DNA from: an uncultured Eubacteriales bacterium
Lineage (GTDB): Bacteria; Bacillota; Clostridia; Oscillospirales; Oscillospiraceae
DNA: 64,000 nt
Direction: 5' to 3'
Assembly (NCBI GenBank): GCA_900315595.1
Contig: OMZQ01000013.1
Span: 1-64,000, forward strand
A program made the position numbers and the translations under genes. Positions 7,726-15,501 of this stretch are shown here, piece by piece. Each line of letters begins with the position of its first letter. Position 1 is the first letter of the stretch. A model generated the notes under the pieces. That model was not told the DNA's origin and did no database searches. It saw only the letters and a list, made by a program, of their open reading frames with translations.

Positions 7726-7980
7726 TTAATCTTGCAGTCCATAGTCTCTCTTGGAAGCGTGTTTGATGAACTCCTCCACCGCGCCGCTGAACACAAGCTC
7801 CACATACTCCATCGGCTTGTTGTAGAACAGGTAGTCCAGCGCTGCTTGCTGGATCATCGTCACATCGAACGCATCCTCAACGGCGAGGGTGTCAATGGAA
7901 ACAATCGTCCCGCTGCTGTATTCGACCTCGACACGGCAGTTGTCCATGTTGTACTCACATCTGATAATACGGTAATTCAT
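7726..7980 (-). CDS. Small DUF6061-like protein
   Basis: The 84-residue product (MNYRIIRCEYNMDNCRVEVE...) resembles the DUF6061 family found on integrative elements and in gut Clostridia; its function is unknown. GGAGG lies 9 bases before the ATG at 7980, which is better placed than the TTG at 7986. It is the intact partner of the frameshifted copy at 3956-4201. The C-terminus (EYVELVFSGAVEEFIKHASK) is predicted helical. Confidence 0.75.
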   Translation of the reverse strand: MNYRIIRCEYNMDNCRVEVEYSSGTIVSIDTLAVEDAFDVTMIQQAALDYLFYNKPMEYVELVFSGAVEEFIKHASKRDYGLQD

Positions 7981-7986
7981 AATCAA

Positions 7987-8303
7987 ATACCTCCGATTCT
8001 GTTTTTTGATTTTGTTTTTGCTCGCCTGCGTTTGCCTGACTATGGTCTTCGTGATGGTTTGAATTGTGCCGGGGCTTTAGGATGGCGCTGTCTCAGCAAG
8101 CAACGAATCTGTGTGCCCAGATTCAGCTTGAACAGAGGGCGTGCCCCCAATACCCCCGTGATCCATACGATATTCTTATTGTCCTGACGCACCTCCGTTC
8201 TCATCTTTCGGATTATCCTTCTTCCGTGTCCAGTGCTTGCGCGGTTTGCTGGTCGGGAGGATCGGAGCTCCGTTTCGGAAGTGTGTTTTCTCATATCTGT
8301 CGA
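7987..8303. other. Gene-poor stretch near the element end
   Basis: No well-supported gene. A minus-strand frame (8176-8424) encodes a plausible C-terminal piece with the motif NGAPILPTSKPRKHW, but it runs into the tRNA-Leu gene and has no ribosome binding site, so it is more likely a decayed fragment. Confidence 0.4.
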
Positions 8304-8356
8304 TAAAAACAATAAATCCGAACCCGTCTCCCACTGGGAAAAACTGGTTCGGATTA
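8304..8356 (-). terminator. Terminator of the tRNA-Leu gene
   Basis: On the minus strand, AATCCGAACC (8356-8347) pairs with GGTTCGGATT (8324-8315) and is followed by TTATTGTTTTT. It lies 13 bases downstream of the tRNA 3' end. Confidence 0.75.
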
Positions 8357-8368
8357 TATTGCTTTGGT

Positions 8369-8452
8369 GCCGCTAACCGGACTCGAACCGGTACGGATGT
8401 TGCTCCGGTGGATTTTAAGTCCACTTTGTCTACCTATTCCAACATAGCGGCG
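8369..8452 (-). tRNA. tRNA-Leu(UAA), complete
   Basis: An 84-base gene. The acceptor stem GCCGCTA/TAGCGGC pairs fully. The anticodon stem GTGGA/TCCAC frames the loop CTTAAAA with anticodon UAA. The long variable arm CGGAGCAACATCCG is typical of class II tRNA, and the T-arm loop is GTTCGAG. CCA is not encoded. It lies on the element side of the junction, 170 bases from a broken tRNA-Leu of the same specificity, so it may have been brought in by the element to replace it. Confidence 0.9.
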
Positions 8453-8484
8453 TAGAAAACAGAGATTGGCGCGGTGGCAAAAAC

Positions 8485-8555
8485 GACCTCGCACGACCTT
8501 GCAGAACCTCGGAAAATGGAGGTCGTTTTGGAGGTCGATTGGGAAAAATGCGGAA
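8485..8555. repeat. Iterated ACGACCT / AGGTCGT sites, possible integrase arm sites
   Basis: ACGACCTCGC, ACGACCTTGC and AGAACCTCGG follow one another on the plus strand. Two inverted copies, GGAGGTCGTTTTGG and GGAGGTCGATTGG, come next. Together they form an array of short direct and inverted sites between the complete tRNA-Leu and the broken one, as expected for integrase arm-type sites near an attachment core. Confidence 0.5.
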
Positions 8556-8621
8556 GCTGCCTTTCAAAAAAACCAGGAAAAATCAAGGATTTTTGAGGGC
8601 TCAGTGTCAAAAGGCCCACAA

Positions 8622-8662
8622 GATTTTAAGTCCCTTGTGTCTACCGATTCCACCACAGCGGC
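8622..8662 (-). pseudogene. 5' half of a disrupted tRNA-Leu(UAA), attachment-site remnant
   Basis: The complement of this segment is a standard tRNA-Leu 5' half: GCCGCTGTGGTGGAATCGG, the D arm, and the anticodon strand up to GGACTTAAAATC. Beyond that the variable arm, T arm and 3' acceptor strand are absent. The 12 bases GATTTTAAGTCC (8622-8633), covering the anticodon loop, are identical to 8412-8423 in the complete tRNA-Leu. A crossover in the anticodon loop would leave exactly this. The sequence to the right (8640 on) is GC-rich chromosome. Confidence 0.75.
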
Positions 8663-8719
8663 GTGTTTACAGTTGTGTATTTTACCATGTTCCCCATCAA
8701 TCGTCAAGTGGAAATCTGC

Positions 8720-8774
8720 ACGGGTTTTCCAGCAAAATCTGAACGGGTGTTCCATTGATCGGAACGGGTTTTCC
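8720..8774. repeat. Three ACGGGTKTTCC repeats at about 22-base spacing
   Basis: Copies at 8720-8730, 8743-8753 and 8764-8774, spaced 23 and 21 bases. This puts them on one face of the helix, two turns apart. They lie between the tRNA remnant and the DUF2975 gene promoter. The binding protein is unknown. Confidence 0.45.
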
Positions 8775-8847
8775 GGGGAACGCAGATCCGAAGGCGGGCG
8801 GTTCAGGGCTCCTTCTGCGGCGCGAAAAGCGGCTTCGCCTCTAAATC

Positions 8848-8880
8848 GTAAAATTTTTATCGTTTATCGTTAAATTTTAC
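8848..8880. promoter_or_regulatory. Inverted repeat upstream of the DUF2975 promoter
   Basis: GTAAAATTT (8848-8856) and AAATTTTAC (8872-8880) are exact inverted repeats ending next to the -35 box at 8881. They could bind the YozG-like regulator encoded second in this operon. Confidence 0.45.
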
Positions 8881-8909
8881 TTGACTTTCGTAAAAGTCTA
8901 TGCTATGAT
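8881..8909 (+). promoter_or_regulatory. Promoter of the DUF2975 operon
   Basis: TTGACT (8881-8886), 17-bp spacer, TATGAT (8904-8909), about 90 bases ahead of the start codon at 8998. Confidence 0.75.
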
Positions 8910-8997
8910 ACAGTCGTTCCGAGGGGGCGGAGAAATCGCGGATCCTCTCCGGAGCGATCCGAAGTTCAAAATGACGAAATGATCTGGAGGTAACAAG

Positions 8998-9627
8998 ATG
9001 GAACAAACAGCAGTGTCCGAACAGGCACGCGGAGTGTCTAAGATTGCGAATTTTTGGAACGTCGTTGTAAGAATCTGGCGCGGTTTTTCGATTGCAGGGA
9101 TTATCGTCAGCGCTGTCTTCACGGTTTTGGTGCTGATTTTCGGAGAGGCTATGAGGGTTTCCGGCTCGGAGCGCTTCGTCTCCTTCGGCAGTCTGGAGCT
9201 GGAGCTGACCGAAGCGGCAACGCCGGATTTCACCGCCCTTCGCCCGACCATTTTCTATGAGCTGGCAGCGAACGCCATTACCTGCGGCATTTTCTGGTTC
9301 ATGGCAAACGCAGTGCTCCGCTTCCTGGCGGACGCCCGAAACGGCCGGCCCTTTACCGAAAACGCGCCGAAAGCCCTGGAGCGTTTGGGCCTTGGCGTCA
9401 TCGTCTACACGATCAGCGACGTGATCCTGACCGCGATCCACAATCTGATCCTCAAAAACGCATACAATCTGAACGATTTCTTCCGGCCTGATACGGTCAA
9501 AGAAATCAGCGTGAATACCCACTTCTCGCTCTATCCGCTGCTCCTGGTCGGTTCGGCGCTGTTTTTCCTCTCCCGCGTCTTCCGCTACGGCATCCGTCTG
9601 CAGCAGGAATCCGACGAAACGCTCTGA
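8998..9627 (+). CDS. DUF2975-type membrane protein
   Basis: A 209-residue integral membrane protein with four predicted helices: about 28-50, 80-105, 122-145 and 177-198. The layout and its pairing with a short HTH regulator fit the DUF2975 family, whose role is unknown but which is usually found next to a YozG-like regulator. GGAGG lies just before the ATG. It is followed after 10 bases by the regulator gene, so the two form an operon. The protein may modulate the regulator at the membrane; that is inferred. Confidence 0.7.
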   Translation: MEQTAVSEQARGVSKIANFWNVVVRIWRGFSIAGIIVSAVFTVLVLIFGEAMRVSGSERFVSFGSLELELTEAATPDFTALRPTIFYELAANAITCGIFWFMANAVLRFLADARNGRPFTENAPKALERLGLGVIVYTISDVILTAIHNLILKNAYNLNDFFRPDTVKEISVNTHFSLYPLLLVGSALFFLSRVFRYGIRLQQESDETL

Positions 9628-9637
9628 GGAAACCGAT

Positions 9638-9850
9638 TTGGGTAAGATTATTCTGCGGCTCGACCGGGTCATGGCGGACCGGAAAATGAGCCTGAACGAG
9701 CTGTCGGCCATCGTGGGCGTATCCAACGTCAACCTGTCCAAGATGAAGACCGGCAAGATCAGCGCCATCCGCTTTTCGACGTTGGTCGCCATCTGCGAGG
9801 CCCTGCACTGCCAGCCGGGAGACCTTTTGGAGTACGACCCGGAGGATTGA
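9638..9850 (+). CDS. YozG-like helix-turn-helix regulator
   Basis: The 70-residue product is one Cro/C1-type HTH domain: MSLNELSAIVGVSNVNLSKM with recognition helix NVNLSKMKTGK, ending ALHCQPGDLLEY, the usual close of this small family. It starts at TTG (9638), 7 bases after GAGGAAA. It is the second gene of an operon with the DUF2975 protein. It probably represses its own operon; the inverted repeat at 8848-8880 is a candidate target. Confidence 0.85.
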   Translation: MGKIILRLDRVMADRKMSLNELSAIVGVSNVNLSKMKTGKISAIRFSTLVAICEALHCQPGDLLEYDPED

Positions 9851-9870
9851 AACACGGGAAAAGCGCCCGA

Positions 9871-9915
9871 ACCGTACCCGAACGGCAATCAAGCCGGTCG
9901 GGTACGGTCCGTTTT
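9871..9915 (+). terminator. Rho-independent terminator
   Basis: ACCGTACCCGA (9871-9881) pairs with TCGGGTACGGT (9898-9908) and is followed by CCGTTTT. It ends the DUF2975 operon and lies opposite the carD 3' end. Confidence 0.8.
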
Positions 9916-9962
9916 ACGATCTGTATTGATTTGGAGCCTGCCGGGGCAGCGTGAGCGGGGAA

Positions 9963-10469
9963 TCAGGAAATGCTGCCCAGCTTTTCGGTGATATAGCCGT
10001 TGACCTGGGCGGGCATCAGCCCGAGGGGGCCGGCGAACTCGTCAAAGAGCAGGCGCTGCGCCTCGCGCAGATAGGTCTCGTCCGAAACGTGGAGGCTCTT
10101 GCCCAGCTTGGCGCGCACGACCTTATGCTCCTGGAGGGTCTTGATCAGGACGATCAGATCCCGGCACCGGTTGGAGCGCAGAAGGGCGTCAAAGCTGAGC
10201 TTGCGCTGCTGGCTGTCGTCCTCCCAGGCCGTTTCGACAGAGGGCATTTCCTCAATCAGGGCGTCCACCTCCTGCCGGGTGAGGACCGGACGCATCTTGG
10301 AAACCAGGGCCTCGTTATCCACCGGGACGTAGATCAGGGAGCTGTTCTGATAGACCGGCTTGAGCACGTAATAGCGTTCTCGCGTCCTGCCAAAGCGCAT
10401 GGTAGCGATTTCCTGAATCGTACATACTCCGCTGCCACCGTAATGGATTTTTTCGTTGACGCTGAACAT
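9963..10469 (-). CDS. CarD family transcription factor
   Basis: The 168-residue product begins MFSVNEKIHYGGSGVCTIQEI, the start of the CarD_CdnL/TRCF RNA polymerase-interacting domain (about 1-65, including YYVLKPVYQNSSLIYVPVD). A helical C-terminal domain (about 75-165) binds upstream promoter DNA. Such proteins contact the RNA polymerase beta subunit and stabilise open complexes. GGAAAGGAGAG precedes the ATG at 10469. It is a single gene, divergent from prmA, with a -10 TATAAT on the minus strand near 10526-10521. Confidence 0.9.
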   Translation of the reverse strand: MFSVNEKIHYGGSGVCTIQEIATMRFGRTRERYYVLKPVYQNSSLIYVPVDNEALVSKMRPVLTRQEVDALIEEMPSVETAWEDDSQQRKLSFDALLRSNRCRDLIVLIKTLQEHKVVRAKLGKSLHVSDETYLREAQRLLFDEFAGPLGLMPAQVNGYITEKLGSIS

Positions 10470-10580
10470 GGTGCTCTCCTTTCCTGTCTACGAATGTGAC
10501 TACTCCACTTATACGCATCTATTATACCACAAGGATTTCAAAAAGAAAAGACCAAAATAAAAAATAATTTCAAAAAAGTC

Positions 10581-10609
10581 TTGTACTTCCACGGGAAATC
10601 CTGTAGAAT
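10581..10609 (+). promoter_or_regulatory. Promoter of prmA
   Basis: TTGTAC (10581-10586), 17-bp spacer, TAGAAT (10604-10609), 33 bases upstream of the start at 10643. Confidence 0.65.
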
Positions 10610-10642
10610 AATTCCGAACCTTTCGGAAAGGAACGATGTAAC

Positions 10643-11614
10643 ATGCAGTGGCTGGAGCTGACCGTGGATTCCGACTCTCGCGGGATCGATCTTCTGGAAG
10701 CCGAGCTGACGCTGAACGGCTTTGACAGCTTCGTGATCGACGACGAAGCTGAATTTCATACGTTTTTGGAGACCAACCGTGACTATTGGGACATCGTGGA
10801 CGAGAGTCTGGAGCAAAGTCTGAACGGCGTCTCCCGCATCCGGCTGTACCTGGCCGACGACGCCCGGGCGATGGAGGAGGTCGAGCGCCTCCGCGCCATG
10901 CTCGCCGCCCTGCCCAAGACCTACCCTGAGGCGGAGCTCGGCAGCTTGAAGCTCTCCCTGGCAAACGTGCGCGATGAGGACTGGGAGAACAACTGGAAGC
11001 AGTATTACCAGCCGATCCCCATCGGGGAGAAGCTGATCGTGGTGCCGAAGTGGATGAAGCCCGAAACCGCCGGGCGCATCCCCGTCCTGCTCGATCCGGG
11101 CATGATCTTCGGCACCGGGGCGCACGCCTCGACGCAGATGTGTATGCTCCGGCTGGAGGAGCACATCCGCGGCGGCGAGACGGTGCTTGACCTTGGAAGC
11201 GGAAGCGGAATTCTTTCCATCACGGCTCTGCTGCTCGGCGCGGCCCACGCCACCGGCGTGGACGTCGATCCCAAGGCGGAGGACATTGCCCGTGAAAACG
11301 CCGCGATCAACGCCCTTGGCGCAGACCGTTTTACCGCCGTGACCGGAAACGTCATCACCGGGCAGGACGCGCTGGCGGATCTGTTTGCCAAGACGTACGA
11401 CGTGATCTGTATGAACATCTTTGCCGACGTGATTATCCCGATGGCAGCCGTTTTGCCGCGCTTCATGCGCGCGGACACCGTCGTCATCTGCTCGGGCGTG
11501 CTTGAAAACCGATATGCGGAGGTCCGCGCCGCCATCGAGGCCGCCGGACTGCGGATTGAGACTCTGCAGACCATGAACGACTGGTGCTGCTTCACGGCAG
11601 TGAAGGGGGACTGA
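10643..11614 (+). CDS. prmA: Ribosomal protein L11 methyltransferase
   Basis: A 323-residue SAM-dependent methyltransferase that modifies lysines and the N-terminus of ribosomal protein L11. The N-terminal domain (1-120) recognises L11. Then come DPGMIFGTGAHASTQMCM, the SAM-binding motif VLDLGSGSGILSI (about 180-192), and MNIFADVI, the PrmA form of the NPPY-like catalytic motif. GGAAAGGAACG precedes the ATG. Its stop is followed 3 bases later by the TTG start of the next gene, so both are likely co-transcribed. Confidence 0.92.
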   Translation: MQWLELTVDSDSRGIDLLEAELTLNGFDSFVIDDEAEFHTFLETNRDYWDIVDESLEQSLNGVSRIRLYLADDARAMEEVERLRAMLAALPKTYPEAELGSLKLSLANVRDEDWENNWKQYYQPIPIGEKLIVVPKWMKPETAGRIPVLLDPGMIFGTGAHASTQMCMLRLEEHIRGGETVLDLGSGSGILSITALLLGAAHATGVDVDPKAEDIARENAAINALGADRFTAVTGNVITGQDALADLFAKTYDVICMNIFADVIIPMAAVLPRFMRADTVVICSGVLENRYAEVRAAIEAAGLRIETLQTMNDWCCFTAVKGD

Positions 11615-11617
11615 GCC

Positions 11618-12646
11618 TTGCGATCCATCTCCTATCGGGCCAGGCAGCGCCTCGGAACCGGCTTGAAGGTCCTTCTGATCTTAGCCGCAGTCGTTCTGCT
11701 GCTGGTGCTGATCGCAATCGTCTATCTGGGCCGCTACGTGGTCTATACGCCGGACGGAGCCTATCTGGACTTCGGGCGGAACACCGCCCTGCCCGCCGCG
11801 ACCGGCGGCGCCGGTCACGCGGCCCCCGCTCCGCCGGAATCCGTTGAGATCGAATACGCCGACCCCAACGTCAGCCAGCAGACCGCCGAACGCATCGACG
11901 GATATTACATCGATCTGAGCATGCTTTCGGACCCAGATGCGGTCTTGCAGGCCATTCAGGAGCTGGACGGCCCCTGCACGGTCATGATCGACCTCAAGGC
12001 CGGAAACGGCAGCTATTATTACTCCACGCAGATCGACGGCGCGCCCCTGGCGGACGTGGATGTGGCAAAGGTGGACAAGATCCTCTCCACGCTCAAGAAC
12101 CGCGGCTTCACGATGGTCGCCCGCGTCAAAACCTTCCAGGATACGGCGTTCGCCCTGGAGCATCTGCGCTGCGGACTTGCGATCTCCGGCGGCGCGCTCT
12201 GGGTGGGCGACGGCTGCTACTGGCTGGACCCCGGCGACGAGACCGTGGTGGCATATCTCAAGCAGATCGCCCGCGAGCTGGCCGGAAAGGGCTTCAAGGA
12301 GATCGTATTCGACGATTTCTACTTCCCGGAGAGCGGACAGATCGTCTACGAGTCCGAGAAGAGCCGCACACAGCTCACGGCGGACACCGCCACGGAGCTT
12401 CTGAACTTCTTTGCCAGCAGCAACGTCACCATCTCCTTCGGAAATCCGACCGAGGGATTCCCCCTGCCGGAGGGCTCGCATTTCTATATCTCCGACGTGG
12501 CGGGCTCCGGCGTCAACCACACCGTCAAGCGCTTTGCCGAGCTTACCGACCCTTCGGCGCAGCTCGTCTTTCTGACGGGCTCGAAGGACAACCGGTTTGA
12601 CGGATACCAGCTTCTGCGGCCCATTTTGGCCCAGTTGGTCGGATAA
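11618..12646 (+). CDS. Membrane-anchored putative glycoside hydrolase, DUF4015-like
   Basis: The 342-residue product has an uncleaved or signal-type N-terminal helix (about 17-41), a Pro/Ala-rich linker, and an extracytoplasmic domain. RIDGYYIDLSML and GFKEIVFDDFYFPESGQI recall the TIM-barrel DUF4015 family of putative glycoside hydrolases (in which GxxEIQFDYVRFP is typical). The Asp pair in VFDDF is the likely active-site region. It starts at TTG (11618), 3 bases after prmA. A substrate cannot be inferred. It lies 23 bases upstream of the Shango-like operon but has no evident link to it. Confidence 0.65.
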   Translation: MRSISYRARQRLGTGLKVLLILAAVVLLLVLIAIVYLGRYVVYTPDGAYLDFGRNTALPAATGGAGHAAPAPPESVEIEYADPNVSQQTAERIDGYYIDLSMLSDPDAVLQAIQELDGPCTVMIDLKAGNGSYYYSTQIDGAPLADVDVAKVDKILSTLKNRGFTMVARVKTFQDTAFALEHLRCGLAISGGALWVGDGCYWLDPGDETVVAYLKQIARELAGKGFKEIVFDDFYFPESGQIVYESEKSRTQLTADTATELLNFFASSNVTISFGNPTEGFPLPEGSHFYISDVAGSGVNHTVKRFAELTDPSAQLVFLTGSKDNRFDGYQLLRPILAQLVG

Positions 12647-12669
12647 CGATTTCGGAAGGAGGATCAGCG

Positions 12670-14163
12670 GTGGCTGTCAAATGGTTTCAGGCAGGCGAGG
12701 CGTCCGACTTTGCAGACCGTCCGATCCCGCCGCGGCCGACGCCGCTGACCGAGGCGCAGGCCGCAGAGCCGGCGCGCGTTCCGCCGTCCCGCGCCTTCCA
12801 ATGGCAGCAGTGGAACCCGCTGGCGGAGAAAGCGGGGCTGTTCGCCCAGGACGCCCTGCAATATGCCGACCGGGAGAGCGACGCGGTTTACCGCGGCGTC
12901 TTCCGGTCCTACTATACGACCTACCGGGATCTGCCAAAGGACGTTCTGGAGGGCTATTTTGGCTGGCGGACCCGGCTGCGCCGGGGCTCGCTCGGCTACG
13001 CCCCCCTCTCCTTCGTCTTTTTGTACGTCTATGAGATCCTGGGTCTGTTCGGCTTCTCCGATCCGGAAGACGGCTTTGAGCGGCTGGAGCAGCTCTATGC
13101 AGGCTATGAAGATCCCGTCCTGCGCGCCTATCTGCAGCGCTGGAGCCGGGATTTTGCCGTCTACTACAATTTGGGAGAGGCGTACTACGCCCGCATCTTC
13201 GCCGGGGAGCGGGAGACGGATCAGATTCGCGCCGTGCTCTGCCGCCCGGAGGAGCACGACCCGAAGGCCGTGTTTGCAGCCATGCAGCAGATCAGCGGCT
13301 GGACCGGGGCGCGCTCCGTCTGCCTGCGTGACCACGGAGACGAGGCGGCCGAGGCAATGGGCCTTGCCTACACGGCGCTTTGCAGGCACCGGCGGGAGAA
13401 CGGGAACCCGCGCTTTCCGGAGATCTTCAGCGGAACGCGGAGCAGCCAACGCTATGAGATGTTTCGCAGTGCGGTTTTCTCCGAGCCGGAGCCGCACGGC
13501 GACTGCCGCGTGGAGATCGACCCCGTGCGCGCTTTCGTCTGCAAGGACGGCTCCTGGCGCTGCTCCGCCCTCGGCGCGAACCAGCCGCTCAAGGTCGTGA
13601 GCCTCATGACCGATCTGATGCGGGAGACGGATCGCCTCCTGCGGGAAACGGCAGGCTTCGGTCACCCGCTCAAGCCGGGCTCCAAAGTGGACCCGGAGAC
13701 ACAGGCCGTGCTGCAGGCAGCCGTCGAGGCCTGGGATTGGGATCGGCGGGCCGCCCTGCGCCCGAAGGTCGAGGTCCGTCTGGGCCTGCTTGCCGGGATC
13801 CGCTCGGACGCGGATCACACTGCGGCCCGCCTCCTGGAGGGCCAGACGGACGAGGACGAGCTTCCGCCCGCAGCCCCCGAACCGGAGGCTGCGCCTGCCC
13901 GGACGACGGACGGGGAGATCTCCCCGCCTGCCGGGCTGACTGCGGACGAGCTGGGCTTCCTGCGTCTTCTGCTGGACGGGGGTGACTGGAGGGGCTTCTG
14001 TGCCGCGCGGCGGCTGCTGCCCTCCCTGCTGGCGGACGCGGTGAACGAAAAGCTGATGGAGGTCTGCGCAGACACGGTGATCGTCGGCGACGAGACCGAG
14101 CTTGCCGTTCTGGAGGACTATGCGGAAGAAATACGCGGCCTGCTTTCGCAGACCGAGGGATGA
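12670..14163 (+). CDS. sngA: TerB-domain protein of a Shango-like defence operon
   Basis: A 497-residue protein with a TerB-N-like first half (about 40-250: YYTTYRDLPKDVLEGYFGWRTRLRRG, YVYEILG) and a TerB-C-like second half (about 270-490: DPVRAFVC, then AVLQAAVEAWDWDRRAA). A Pro/Glu/Ala-rich linker lies near 395-420. TerB-N/TerB-C proteins occur with a DUF2791 ATPase and a DEAD-box helicase in the Shango antiphage system (sngABC). GTG at 12670 follows AAGGAGGATCAGCG. The three genes run in the same direction with gaps of 12 and 9 bases. The gene assignment rests on domain order, not on direct comparison. Confidence 0.72.
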   Translation: MAVKWFQAGEASDFADRPIPPRPTPLTEAQAAEPARVPPSRAFQWQQWNPLAEKAGLFAQDALQYADRESDAVYRGVFRSYYTTYRDLPKDVLEGYFGWRTRLRRGSLGYAPLSFVFLYVYEILGLFGFSDPEDGFERLEQLYAGYEDPVLRAYLQRWSRDFAVYYNLGEAYYARIFAGERETDQIRAVLCRPEEHDPKAVFAAMQQISGWTGARSVCLRDHGDEAAEAMGLAYTALCRHRRENGNPRFPEIFSGTRSSQRYEMFRSAVFSEPEPHGDCRVEIDPVRAFVCKDGSWRCSALGANQPLKVVSLMTDLMRETDRLLRETAGFGHPLKPGSKVDPETQAVLQAAVEAWDWDRRAALRPKVEVRLGLLAGIRSDADHTAARLLEGQTDEDELPPAAPEPEAAPARTTDGEISPPAGLTADELGFLRLLLDGGDWRGFCAARRLLPSLLADAVNEKLMEVCADTVIVGDETELAVLEDYAEEIRGLLSQTEG

Positions 14164-14175
14164 TATGGGAGCGTT

Positions 14176-15492
14176 ATGGAAGTCAAACGAAAAGCGCCTC
14201 GGCGGATTGCCCAGGCGGTTCTGAATTCGCTGAAGGGCGGCGTGGTGCCGCGGATCGGTCTGCCCTACGTGACCGTGGGCCGAAAGCACGAGATCGACGC
14301 CCTGCTGCACGATATTGAGATCATCGGAGAAGGCGGCGCCTCCTTCCGCTTCATCATGGGCCGCTACGGCAGCGGCAAGAGCTTCCTGCTGCAAACCATC
14401 CGCAACTATGCGATGGACCGGGGCTTTGTGGTGGCCGACGCAGACCTCTCCCCGGAGCGGCGGCTGACCGGAACACGCGGTCAGGGGCTTGCCACCTACC
14501 GCGAGCTGATCGGCAATCTCTCCACCCGCACCAAGCCGGAGGGCGGAGCCCTCGGTCTGGTGCTTGACCGCTGGATCAGCTCGGTCCAGGCCGGGGTCGC
14601 GGCAGAGGGCGGGCCGGACCGCCCCGGCTTTGCAGAGACCGTCCGGCGCGAGATCTACGCCGTGATCGGCAGTATGCAGGAGCTGGTCCACGGCTACGAC
14701 TTTGCCCGTCTGCTCTCCCGCTACTACGAGGCCTCCGTTTCCGGCGACGATGAGACGCGCGCCAGGGTCCTGCGCTGGTTCCGCGGCGAGTACCCCACGA
14801 AAACCGAGGCAAAGCAGGAGCTCGGCGTCAACGTCATCATCACCGACGACGACTGGTACGACTATCTCAAGCTCTTTGCGGTCTTCTTCCGACAGGCGGG
14901 CTATCAGGGGCTGCTGGTTCTGATCGACGAGCTGGTGAACATCTACAAGATCCCGAACAGCATCACCCGCAACAGCAACTATGAAAAGATCCTGACCATC
15001 TATAACGACGCCCTGCAGGGCAAGGCGCGGGGCATCGGCTTCCTGATGAGCGGAACGCCCCAGTGCATGGAGGATCGGCGGCGCGGCGTCTACAGCTACG
15101 AAGCACTGTCCTCCCGCCTGTCCGAGGGCAAGTTCAGCCGGGAGGGCGCAAGAGACCTCCTCTCCCCCGTGATCCGGCTTGAGCCGCTGACGCCGGAGGA
15201 GATGCTGGTGCTGTCCGAAAAGCTGGCGGATCTCCACGCCGGGCTTTACGACTACCCGCGCAGGCTCGGCGAGCAGGAGCTTGCCGCCTTTATCCGCATC
15301 GAATACAGCCGCGTCGGGGCGGACACGCGGATCACGCCGCGCGAGATCATCCGGGATTTTATCGAGCTGCTCGACGTTCTCTATCAGCATCCGGAGACCT
15401 CGCCCGCCGCGCTTCTGTCCTCCGAGGACTTCGCCTTTGCCGGTCCCGACGAGGATGAGACGGACGACCCATTTGCGGAATTCACGGTTTAG
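14176..15492 (+). CDS. sngB: DUF2791 ATPase of a Shango-like defence operon
   Basis: A 438-residue P-loop ATPase of the DUF2791 (BrxD-related) type. Walker A is GRYGSGKS at 62-69, Walker B is GLLVLIDELVN near 245-255, and the sensor-like MSGTPQCMEDRRRGVYSYEAL with LSSRLSEGKF follows near 290. Such ATPases are found in BREX types with BrxD and in Shango. The operon context (TerB protein before, DEAD/H helicase after) favours Shango; no BREX methylase, PglZ or BrxC-like gene is present. GGGAG precedes the ATG. Confidence 0.78.
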   Translation: MEVKRKAPRRIAQAVLNSLKGGVVPRIGLPYVTVGRKHEIDALLHDIEIIGEGGASFRFIMGRYGSGKSFLLQTIRNYAMDRGFVVADADLSPERRLTGTRGQGLATYRELIGNLSTRTKPEGGALGLVLDRWISSVQAGVAAEGGPDRPGFAETVRREIYAVIGSMQELVHGYDFARLLSRYYEASVSGDDETRARVLRWFRGEYPTKTEAKQELGVNVIITDDDWYDYLKLFAVFFRQAGYQGLLVLIDELVNIYKIPNSITRNSNYEKILTIYNDALQGKARGIGFLMSGTPQCMEDRRRGVYSYEALSSRLSEGKFSREGARDLLSPVIRLEPLTPEEMLVLSEKLADLHAGLYDYPRRLGEQELAAFIRIEYSRVGADTRITPREIIRDFIELLDVLYQHPETSPAALLSSEDFAFAGPDEDETDDPFAEFTV

Positions 15493-15501
15493 GAGGCCAG
15501 G

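Noticed and set aside
8176..8424. Minus-strand 82-codon frame overlapping tRNA-Leu
   Set aside because: It runs through a complete tRNA gene and its terminator and has no ribosome binding site. A decayed fragment remains possible.
12664..15390. Minus-strand frame of 908 codons opposite the Shango-like genes
   Set aside because: It is antisense to well-supported genes, has no ribosome binding site or domain, and reflects GC-rich third positions. Similar long shadows at 15514-17934 and 17867-19672 were rejected for the same reason.
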